Assembly: GCA_028288945.1 (NCBI GenBank)
Contig: JAQGHH010000441.1
Coordinates: 1 to 6,919, forward strand
Length of the DNA: 6,919 nt
Direction of reading: 5' to 3'
From: Phycisphaerales bacterium
GTDB taxonomy: Bacteria > Planctomycetota > Phycisphaerae > Tepidisphaerales > Tepidisphaeraceae
The notes below the pieces were generated by a model. The model made no database searches, had not been told where the DNA came from, and saw only the letters and a program-made list of their open reading frames with translations. This document shows, one piece after another, positions 1 to 5,309 of the stretch. How positions within the stretch are numbered: position 1 is the first letter of the stretch; each line of letters opens with the position of its first letter. A program made the position numbers and the translations under genes.

Positions 1-429
1 CATCTTCGGGCTGCCGTCCGGATAGCTTTGCGGCACGCCCCCCTTGACTTGCTGGATGAGCGGCCCCCACGTCATGAACTCCCTAACGTTCTCCAGCATG
101 ATGACGTCCGGGCTCACTTCCTTCGCCCAGCGGATCACGACCCACGCCAGATCCCGAATTTCCTTCTTGACCGGCGTTCCGCCCTTGGCTTGGGAGAAGT
201 GTGTGCAGTCGGGCGAAAACCACGCCAGCCCCACCGGCCGGCCGCGGGTTGCCTTGACCGGATCGACCCCCAGGATGTCGCTCATGATGTGCCGGCACGC
301 CGGATGATTGATCCGGTGCATTTCGATGGCGTCGCGATCGTGATTGATCGCAAGGTCCGGCCCACGGCCCAATCCCTTTTCGATGCCGCGGCAGGTCCCC
401 CCGCCGCCGGCAAAGCCGACCACGATCAT
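1..429 (-). CDS. DNA (cytosine-5-)methyltransferase, phage-type, partial (N-terminal 143 residues)
   Basis: This gene would transfer a methyl group from S-adenosylmethionine to C5 of cytosine in DNA. The 143 visible codons are open to the left edge. The SAM-binding motif I lies at the very N-terminus (GFAGGGG, residues 5-11). An acidic/Asn-His motif follows (INHDRDA, 28-34). The catalytic motif IV is FSPDCTHFS, with nucleophile Cys75. Motif VI is LENV (112-115). The SPDC form of motif IV and the phrase GLAWFSPDC are typical of a C5-methylase branch common in phages and mobile elements. The ATG at 429 was chosen because motif I follows at once; the frame stays open further upstream (a GTG at 501) but without conserved sequence, and no strong RBS is visible. 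Target-recognition and C-terminal motifs are outside the window. No restriction endonuclease gene is visible, so it may be an orphan protective methylase. The family call is secure; phage origin is inferred. Confidence 0.9.
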   Translation of the reverse strand, partial: MIVVGFAGGGGTCRGIEKGLGRGPDLAINHDRDAIEMHRINHPACRHIMSDILGVDPVKATRGRPVGLAWFSPDCTHFSQAKGGTPVKKEIRDLAWVVIRWAKEVSPDVIMLENVREFMTWGPLIQQVKGGVPQSYPDGSPKM

Positions 430-515
430 TTTCTGTCCCGGACGTGCCGCACGTCGGGCGTCCGAACGAAATTCGCAATTAGGGAGTATGAGTTGGTTCA
501 CGCGGCACCCCCAAT

Positions 516-539
516 CGCGCATAACGCCCGCGCATAACG
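516..539. repeat. Two tandem copies of an 11-bp direct repeat
   Basis: CGCGCATAACG occurs at 516-526 and again, exactly, at 529-539, a period of 13 bp. It lies 87 bp upstream of the methyltransferase start, in the promoter-proximal region of that gene, so it could be an operator-like site. It could equally be a chance duplication in GC-rich DNA. Confidence 0.5.
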
Positions 540-659
540 TCTACCCCCATTGCGAACCTGAAAACGCGGTTTACTTCGGTAAGAGCCCCCGCCGCCCGCC
601 GCCCGCCCCCGGCATCGGTTTCGGTGTGAAATGCCCTGTATTTTAAGGGTTTTTTGGAA

Positions 660-733
660 AGGCCGAGGCCGGATTCGAACCGGCGAATAACGGATTTGCA
701 ATCCGTCCCCTTAGTCCACTTGGGTACTCGGCC
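660..733 (-). tRNA. tRNA-Cys, anticodon GCA
   Basis: The minus strand folds as a full cloverleaf. The 7-bp acceptor stem is GGCCGAG with CTCGGCC. Positions 8-9 are TA. A short D-stem CCC/GGG carries GG in the loop. The anticodon arm ACGGA-TTGCAAA-TCCGT gives GCA. The variable loop is 5 nt. The T-arm is GCCGG-TTCGAAT-CCGGC. The discriminator base, complement of position 660, is U73, the known identity element for cysteinyl-tRNA synthetase. CCA is not encoded: TTC follows. The gene sits between the methyltransferase and a recombinase remnant, and its first 18 nt are repeated at 1374-1391, which points to use of the tRNA as an integration site. The tRNA appears intact and probably functional. 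Confidence 0.95.
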
Positions 734-744
734 ACGTTTTCAGC

Positions 745-773
745 ACACTATCGCCAGTTCCCGCCCCAATCAA
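745..773 (-). promoter_or_regulatory. Candidate promoter of tRNA-Cys
   Basis: On the minus strand TTGATT (773-768) and TAGTGT (750-745) are separated by 17 bp. Transcription would start about 5 nt before the tRNA 5' end at 733. The geometry suits a sigma-70 tRNA promoter, but the hexamers match the consensus only 4/6 and 3/6. Confidence 0.3.
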
Positions 774-804
774 GTCAGGGTGTGCCAAGCCGTGCTCCAG
801 AGCG

Positions 805-1377
805 TCAATTCCTTGATCGACAACGGGTAAGCCGTCGAAGTCCGGTCGTAAAGGCGTCTCCCGCCCTGTGTCCGTAAGTGACGCGACGTGCAGCGGAAAG
901 CACACGTCTTGGTCGCGCCCGTGGTCGCTCCGGCGGGGATTGCGGCCCCGCACTGGCGATCATCACATCCTGCCTCTGCTGGCGGTTCCATCCGTTCAGC
1001 GGTGAGTCCAGGCGTTGCAGTGCGGCCACCATTTCCGTCAACTCCGCGTGCCCGTAGCCGTCCGTCACGTCCTCATTCGCGTGACGCATTAGCTTCTTCT
1101 TAGTTGCACGCGAACAGCCGCTACGGTCCAGGTTCGTTGAGAAGGTATGGCTGAAGGCGTGATAGTCCAGCCGCCTTCCGCGGGCATCCTTAAATGTCAC
1201 GCCCGCCAGGGGCGTGGATTGAAACATCGGCACGTTAAGGTTGAGGTGGACCATCACGCGTCGCCCCTCACGCAGGGGCGTGGATTGCCGAGGCGTTTGG
1301 AGCGCGGCATCGGCCGTCAGCGCTTGGCCGTACTTGTGCAGAACCACTGGATTTTCCGGGGTTTGGACGTATCCCAC
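805..1377 (-). pseudogene. Tyrosine recombinase (integrase) remnant, C-terminal catalytic region
   Basis: The recognisable part is about 1006-1206 (residues 58-124 of the 190-residue open frame). It reads AGVTFKDARGRRLDYHAF, then SHTFSTNL, LMRHA and GYGHAEL, the layout of the C-terminal domain of phage-type tyrosine integrases. His73, His99 and the nucleophile Tyr108 are present. The box II arginine of HxxR is Ser76 (codon AGC, one change from CGC), which should abolish strand cleavage. The N-terminal DNA-binding domain and the box I arginine are missing: upstream of residue 58 the frame runs through CRISPR-like repeats. Downstream of residue 124 all three minus frames stay open, so the real C-terminus and a possible frameshift cannot be fixed. 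The remnant lies next to tRNA-Cys and inside a pair of tRNA-derived repeats, as expected of an integrated element. Inactivity is inferred from the missing arginine and the lost N-terminus. Confidence 0.75.
1196..1287 (+). CRISPR. Degenerate two-repeat CRISPR mini-array, type I-C-like repeats
   Basis: Repeat 1 (1196-1225, 30 nt) ends in GTGGATTGAAAC, the typical 3' end of type I-C repeats. It contains a perfect 7-bp stem CACGCCC/GGGCGTG with a 5-nt loop. Repeat 2 (1260-1287) contains a perfect 7-bp stem CGCCCCT/AGGGGCG with loop CACGC, followed by TGGATTG; its last four bases are changed, as is common for the leader-distal terminal repeat. The two share CAGGGGCGTGGATTG exactly except for repeat 1's different left half. 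The segment between them (1226-1259) is 34 nt, within the I-C spacer range. No cas gene and no AT-rich leader are visible. Repeat 1 overlaps the antisense integrase remnant. This is likely an orphan array relic. Its repeat-spacer-repeat geometry is seen directly; the subtype is assigned by resemblance to remembered I-C repeats. Confidence 0.7.
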
Positions 1378-1391
1378 TTAGGTACTCGGCC
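1374..1391 (-). repeat. Displaced tRNA-Cys 5' fragment, putative attachment site
   Basis: On the minus strand these 18 nt match nucleotides 1-18 of the tRNA-Cys gene (733 down to 716) at 17 of 18 positions; the one change is in the D-stem. The two copies are in direct orientation, 658 bp apart, and enclose the integrase remnant and the CRISPR-like repeats. The simplest reading is attL/attR of an element that integrated into the tRNA 5' half, with this copy being the original host 5' end. A chance partial tRNA duplication is the alternative. Confidence 0.6.
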
Positions 1392-1515
1392 GAGGGTTTT
1401 GTGGGGTGCAGTGGCGTTTTCCAGTGTCAAATCGCGATATTTCGGAGGCGAGCGGTACAATAAAAATGCTTCGCTGGCGATATACCTGCGCTTTGTCGGG
1501 GTTGGATCAATCACT
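1392..1515. promoter_or_regulatory. Intergenic region with weak promoter candidates on both strands
   Basis: On the minus strand a perfect TTGACA (1430-1425) lies at the distance expected of a -35 box for the displaced tRNA fragment, but the matching -10 position (1407-1402) is ACCCCA, so it would be inactive now. On the plus strand TACAAT (1456-1461) resembles a -10 box 55 bp before the sulfotransferase start, without a convincing -35. Neither is proven. Confidence 0.25.
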
Positions 1516-3078
1516 ATGACAAATGCGTTGCGGGCCAGTGCGAGTGCTGAAGGGTGCGAAGGCTCCGGGTCTCCCGAACAATCTCGGGGGGCGGGGGAAG
1601 CAGTCGGCGGGGATGCCGTGACGCGGGCTCGGGACGAGGCGGCTCGGGGGGACGTGCTCTATTTGCGCGGGGAATTCAAGCCGGCCATCGAGCGGTTTCA
1701 GGAAGCGGTTCGATTAGTGCCCGGTGAGGCGCTCTTTCATTACAAGCTGGCGTGCGCAGCCGCCAAGGGGGGCGAGCAGCGGCTGGCGGAGCCGCATTTT
1801 TTGGAGGCGATTCGACTCAATCCGGGGCATGCGTCGGCGCATGACTGGCTGGCGCAGTGGTATCTCAATCATGGGCAACCCGAACGCGCGCTGGGGTACA
1901 GTGAGACGGCGCTGCGGCTCGCGCCGGACAATCCGTATTTCATTATTAGCCGGGCTTCGGTGTTGAATGCCGCGGGGGACGCTCGGGCGGCTTGGGAGTT
2001 GCTTGAGCCGCTGGTGGGGTCGGCGCGCGGAGGAATGTGGCTGGCCGTCAATTACGCGGCTATTGCCCGGAAGATCGGGCATGAACTTCAGGCCGCGGCT
2101 CTGATCGAACGCGTGCTGCGCGAGTCTCCGGTGGCGACGGGCGCGCGGCCGCATCTGCATTATCTTGCCGCCGGGCTGCTTGATGCCGCGGGCCTGTACG
2201 ATGAGGCGTTTGCGCAGGCCAGGGTCGCGAAAGAAGTGGCCCGTCTGCCGTTTGATCCGGCGTTCCACTCCGAAATCGTCTCCCGCCGGCTCGAGTATTT
2301 TTCCAAGCAGAACTTGCAAGCCCTTCCGCGCGCCACGCACGGCAGCCGCCGGCCGGTTTTCATCCTGGGGATGCCGCGTTCGGGCACGTCGCTCGTCGAG
2401 CAGATTCTCGCCAGCCACCCCGACGTTTTCGGCGGCGGGGAGCTCGACCTGCTCCTGCGCGCAGTGCGCTCGGTCGTTGCAATGAACCGTGCAAAAGGGG
2501 CCGTGTATCCGGAGAGCCTGGATTTTATTTCCGTGGCGGACGCCGACCGATTGGCCGCGGGGTATTTGGACGGGATTGCTTCATTGAATGCGGACGCGCG
2601 GTACGTGACGGACAAGATGCCGATGAACTTCCAGTTTTTGGGGCTCGCGGAAGTTCTGCTGCCCGATTGCCGGGTCATCCATTGCGTGCGTGATCCGCGC
2701 GATACATGCCTATCCTGTTATCTCACCGGCTTTGCCACTGACCATGAGTTCACCGGCAACCTGGGCCACCTGGCTGCGTTTTACCGCGACTACGTGCGGA
2801 TGATGGAGCATTGGAAGAAGGTGCTCACCGTCCCCATTCTCGAGGTGCGGTACGAAGACGTTGTCGCCGACATGCCGGGCCAAGCCCGGCGGATGCTGGA
2901 GTTTCTCGACCTTCCGTGGGACGACCGCTGCCTGAGCTTCCATGAGAACAAGCGACATGTCCCCACCGCCAGCCGCGATCAGGTCCGCAAGCCGCTGTAC
3001 GCGTCGTCCATAGGCCGGTGGAAGCATTACGAAAGGCACATCCCTGAACTGCTCGCGCTGGTTCCCGGGATTGGGTGA
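1516..3078 (+). CDS. TPR-repeat sulfotransferase
   Basis: The 520-residue protein should transfer a sulfuryl group from PAPS to an unknown hydroxyl or amino acceptor. Residues 36-240 form about six TPR-like helical pairs (for example GDVLYLRGEFKPAIERFQEA and WYLNHGQPERALGYSETALR), likely a substrate- or partner-binding module. The sulfotransferase domain starts near 279. The 5'-phosphosulfate loop is FILGMPRSGTSL (282-293). The 3'-phosphate-binding segment is VRDPRDTCLS (391-400). The C-terminal SSIGRWKHYE (497-506) is also typical. There is no signal peptide or membrane segment, so it is probably cytosolic. ATG 1516 was preferred over an in-frame ATG at 1147, because the 123 extra residues would be read through the tRNA fragment and CRISPR repeats and show no domain. 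No strong RBS is visible. TPR-sulfotransferase fusions are frequent in planctomycetes and some proteobacteria. The acceptor cannot be told from sequence. Confidence 0.92.
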   Translation: MTNALRASASAEGCEGSGSPEQSRGAGEAVGGDAVTRARDEAARGDVLYLRGEFKPAIERFQEAVRLVPGEALFHYKLACAAAKGGEQRLAEPHFLEAIRLNPGHASAHDWLAQWYLNHGQPERALGYSETALRLAPDNPYFIISRASVLNAAGDARAAWELLEPLVGSARGGMWLAVNYAAIARKIGHELQAAALIERVLRESPVATGARPHLHYLAAGLLDAAGLYDEAFAQARVAKEVARLPFDPAFHSEIVSRRLEYFSKQNLQALPRATHGSRRPVFILGMPRSGTSLVEQILASHPDVFGGGELDLLLRAVRSVVAMNRAKGAVYPESLDFISVADADRLAAGYLDGIASLNADARYVTDKMPMNFQFLGLAEVLLPDCRVIHCVRDPRDTCLSCYLTGFATDHEFTGNLGHLAAFYRDYVRMMEHWKKVLTVPILEVRYEDVVADMPGQARRMLEFLDLPWDDRCLSFHENKRHVPTASRDQVRKPLYASSIGRWKHYERHIPELLALVPGIG

Positions 3079-3272
3079 ACTGACTACCGCCATAGGACAA
3101 GATTGGATCGGCAAAGCACCCGGGCCGCCCATCTTCTCAAACCTCCAGTGCCATGGGCGCCTCGCCCTCGTTCGCGGCGCGCCACGAAAGCGCAATTGCC
3201 GTTTCCCGCCCCGGCGGGTAGCCTGCGTTTACCAACCCGCCTTTTGGCGCTTGCCTTGCGCAGTGGAATGAA

Positions 3273-4085
3273 ATGCTTATCCGGATCGGCTACGACATCA
3301 TCTTCAATCTTCCCGCCCCCACTCCGATGCTCCTGATGCTCTACGTGCATCCGACGCGGTTTAACTCCCTGCGCGGGCCCGAGGGGCTGCGGATCGATCC
3401 GTTCGTGCCTACCTCGCTCTACGTTGACGACTTCGGCAACACCTGCGGCCGAATCATCGCCATGGCGGGACAGGTGCGCTTTCGCAACGAGGCGATCGTG
3501 GAAGACAGCGGCCAGCCGGATGCGTTTGACCCCAGCGCCTGGCAGCACCCGGTGGAAGAGCTTCCGGCGGAGGTGCTGCGCTTCCTGCTGAGCAGCCGGT
3601 ATTGCGAGGTTGACCTGCTGAAGGACATCGCCGGGAACCTGTTCTCCCACGCCCGACCGGGCTGGGACCGCGTGCACGCGATCTGCGACTGGGTGCATTC
3701 CAACGTGAAGTTCGGCTACGAATTCGCCAGCGCCACGAAATCGGCGGTGGGCGTGTACCACGAGCGGCAGGGCGTCTGCCGCGATTTCATGCACTTGGCG
3801 ATCACCTTCTGCCGCTGCATGAACATCCCCGCCCGGTACGCCACCGGCTACCTGGGCGACATCGGCGTACCCATCTCCCCCGCCGCCATGGATTTCAGCG
3901 CATGGTTCGAGGTCTATCTGGGCGGCAAATGGTGGACGATGGACGCGAGGCACAACCAGCGGCGGATCGGCCGCGTCCTGATGGCCCGAGGGCGGGATGC
4001 GGTGGACGTCGCACTGACCACCGCGTTCGGCGTGGCGAACTTGCAGCAGTTCAATGTCGTCACCGAGGAAATTCGGTCGTTCTAG
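3273..4085 (+). CDS. Transglutaminase-like protein with Ser at the canonical His position
   Basis: The 270-residue protein belongs to the bacterial transglutaminase-like cysteine protease fold. It opens with MLIRIGYDIIF and PTPMLLMLYVHPTRF, the characteristic start of one subfamily, which supports the ATG at 3273. The beta-rich N-terminal part is followed by the core from about residue 125. The nucleophile is Cys169 in GVCRDFMHLAITFC, and ARYATGYL follows. The segment DFSAWFEVYLGGKWWTMDARHN supplies Asp224, but the usual catalytic His (HAW in the neighbouring homologue) is Ser209; His227 close to the Asp might substitute. The C-terminal RIGRVLMARGRDAVDVALTT is also typical of the subfamily. 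No signal peptide is visible. It follows the sulfotransferase by 194 bp, so co-transcription is possible but not shown. The activity could be proteolysis, amide transfer, or none; the fold call is firm and the reaction is not. Confidence 0.9.
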   Translation: MLIRIGYDIIFNLPAPTPMLLMLYVHPTRFNSLRGPEGLRIDPFVPTSLYVDDFGNTCGRIIAMAGQVRFRNEAIVEDSGQPDAFDPSAWQHPVEELPAEVLRFLLSSRYCEVDLLKDIAGNLFSHARPGWDRVHAICDWVHSNVKFGYEFASATKSAVGVYHERQGVCRDFMHLAITFCRCMNIPARYATGYLGDIGVPISPAAMDFSAWFEVYLGGKWWTMDARHNQRRIGRVLMARGRDAVDVALTTAFGVANLQQFNVVTEEIRSF

Positions 4086-4244
4086 AGACGGATGATTTCC
4101 ACTCCCCCGCCGCCGGCACGGGTCGAAAACGTGCGTCACGGTGCATTCCCGACGTTCGATCAAACCCGCGCATCTGGGATCCCCCGCTTCTTTCGCCCTG
4201 TCCATCAAGTGCCTGGCGGCTGTCTCACTCTCCACGCGCCGCGT

Positions 4245-4295
4245 GCAATATTCGAAGGCATTCTTTTCCATTCGGATTTCTTCTATCGAATATGC
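4245..4295. repeat. Imperfect inverted repeat upstream of the HEAT-repeat gene
   Basis: GCAATATTCGA (4245-4255) faces TCGAATATGC (4286-4295), complementary except for one extra base, across a 30-nt loop. It lies in an AT-richer stretch before the gene starting at 4353 and could be a regulator-binding site; function is only a guess. Confidence 0.35.
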
Positions 4296-4306
4296 GGGGG
4301 CACGAA

Positions 4307-4332
4307 CGATATATGCTGAACGTCCGATATAT
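4307..4332 (+). promoter_or_regulatory. AT-rich upstream region with two CGATATAT direct repeats
   Basis: CGATATAT occurs at 4307-4314 and 4325-4332, exactly 18 bp apart, each preceded by a GAACG element (4304-4308 and 4318-4322). TATATT at 4328-4333 would serve as a -10 box but has no good -35 partner. The repeats could be operator half-sites just upstream of the ribosome binding site. Confidence 0.4.
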
Positions 4333-4339
4333 TTGTTTT

Positions 4340-4345
4340 AAGGAG
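4340..4345 (+). promoter_or_regulatory. Strong Shine-Dalgarno site
   Basis: AAGGAG lies 7 bp before the ATG at 4353. It is the only near-perfect ribosome binding site before a gene in this window and fixes the start of the HEAT-repeat protein. It suggests high translation of that gene compared with its neighbours. Confidence 0.85.
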
Positions 4346-4352
4346 TATTCCA

Positions 4353-5159
4353 ATGGCTCGAAAGACTTCAATCAAGAAGCACAGTGCAGTTCCCAAGACG
4401 ACCTCTTCCCCGACCGCGTCGATCGCGATGGCGGTGACCGCCGCCACGCCAGCGGCAATCGAAGCCGCCCCACTCACGCCGTCTGCGGCGAACAAAATCA
4501 CGTTAGCGCCCCCGGCGGCGAAGCCAGCCTCGTTGGCCGCCCCGGCGGGTCCCAGCGCGGCCTTGACCTCGCAGCTTAGCAACCTGAAATCGGAGTGCGC
4601 CGCCACCCGTTCCGCGGCCGCTTCGGAAATCGGGCGGCTGGGCGACCGCGCCGGCGTCGCCCCCTTGATCGGCGCACTGGGTGACGGCGACGCGGACGTG
4701 GCGCGAGACGCCGCCGCTTCGCTGGGGCTGCTGGGCGATCGCGCCGCGGTGCAGCCGCTGATCGACGCCGTCGAGAACGTTAACGGCTACTTCCATTGCG
4801 TGGTACGCGCCGCCGCCGCTTCGAGCCTCGCCCAATTGGGCGACGTTCGCGCGGTGGACGCGCTGCTGGGCGCGGTGAACGACCCCGCCGCCGAGGCGAG
4901 CGCCGAGGCCGTCCGCGCCCTGGCCACCCTGGGCGACCGGCGGGCCGTCGGCGCGTTGGTCGAAGTGGTCCGAAACCAGAACGGCTTTTTCCTCCAGATC
5001 GTCCGCCGGGCCGCGGTGCTGGCCCTGGCCCAACTCGGCGGCGAACAAGCCGCGGCGGAGTTGAGCGCCGTCGCTTCCAATTCCTGGGAAGACCCAGTGA
5101 TCCGCGAAGCGGCTGAGAAGGCTACGTGCGAGGTCGCCGTCGGGATCGTTAAACGCTGA
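4353..5159 (+). CDS. HEAT-repeat protein with Ala/Pro-rich N-terminus
   Basis: The 268-residue protein starts with a basic MARKTSIKKH and a low-complexity Ala/Pro/Ser/Thr segment to about residue 70. From about 84 to 264 it is a HEAT-repeat solenoid with recurring GDxxAVxPLIxAL helices (97-110, 128-140, 163-174, 194-205). A larger 66-residue period is visible: NVNGYFHCVVRAAAASSLAQLG (split 142-152 and 153-163) recurs as NQNGFFLQIVRRAAVLALAQLG (208-218 and 219-229). Such solenoids normally bind other proteins. There is no catalytic motif, signal peptide or membrane segment. The basic N-terminus and flexible linker could tether it to nucleic acid or another acidic partner, which is speculation. 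It lies between transglutaminase genes but has its own upstream region and RBS, so it may be its own transcription unit ending at the hairpin at 5257-5290. Confidence 0.88.
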   Translation: MARKTSIKKHSAVPKTTSSPTASIAMAVTAATPAAIEAAPLTPSAANKITLAPPAAKPASLAAPAGPSAALTSQLSNLKSECAATRSAAASEIGRLGDRAGVAPLIGALGDGDADVARDAAASLGLLGDRAAVQPLIDAVENVNGYFHCVVRAAAASSLAQLGDVRAVDALLGAVNDPAAEASAEAVRALATLGDRRAVGALVEVVRNQNGFFLQIVRRAAVLALAQLGGEQAAAELSAVASNSWEDPVIREAAEKATCEVAVGIVKR

Positions 5160-5189
5160 TTGGATTATTTAAGGTTGGGAATTCTGCGT

Positions 5190-5217
5190 GGCACAGGCTG
5201 CCAGCCTGTTGTGTGCC
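5190..5217. repeat. Short palindromic repeat
   Basis: ACAGGCT (5193-5199) and AGCCTGT (5203-5209) form a perfect 7-bp stem with a 3-nt loop. Outer GGC/GCC arms extend it with a 3- to 5-nt bulge on the right side. It lies 30 bp after the HEAT-repeat gene. It resembles dispersed intergenic palindromes and could also stabilise the mRNA 3' end. No T-run follows. Confidence 0.5.
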
Positions 5218-5256
5218 CAGAACACCGCGGAATCTCCCCCTAATAGACAGCAAAGC

Positions 5257-5290
5257 GGGCGTCGGCGCGGATCAGTCCGTGCCGACGCCC
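5257..5290. terminator. Bidirectional hairpin terminator between convergent genes
   Basis: A 15-bp stem (5257-5271 with 5276-5290) has a 4-nt loop TCAG and only one G-T position, which pairs as G-U in plus-strand RNA. TTTCATT follows on the plus strand; on the minus strand GCTTTGCT follows. It lies 97 bp after the HEAT-repeat gene and 19 bp after the stop of the convergent transglutaminase, so it probably ends transcription from both sides. Confidence 0.85.
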
Positions 5291-5309
5291 TTTCATTGCG
5301 CCTCCCGAC

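Noticed and set aside
28..537. Plus-strand open frame of 169 codons opposite the methyltransferase
   Set aside because: The minus strand carries the SAM-binding and catalytic motifs; the plus frame has none.
516..539. Integron attC-like GCATAACG motifs
   Set aside because: The core-site pairs and the inner imperfect palindrome of an attC site are not present; only a direct repeat is.
630..657. Possible plus-strand terminator CCCT...AGGG followed by six T
   Set aside because: The stem is only 4 bp with an 8-nt loop, and no plus-strand gene lies upstream.
1147..1515. 123-residue N-terminal extension of the sulfotransferase reading frame
   Set aside because: It would be translated through the integrase remnant, CRISPR-like repeats and tRNA fragment, and shows no domain; the TPR region begins only after the ATG at 1516.
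4112..4158. Imperfect inverted TCGAAaACGT / ACGTTCGA as a terminator for the transglutaminase
   Set aside because: The stem is short and interrupted, and no T-run follows.
3084..4271. Long minus-strand open frame of 395 codons opposite the transglutaminase
   Set aside because: It is antisense to a clear gene; the protein is His/Arg/Ala-rich with no recognisable motif, as expected of GC-rich shadow frames.
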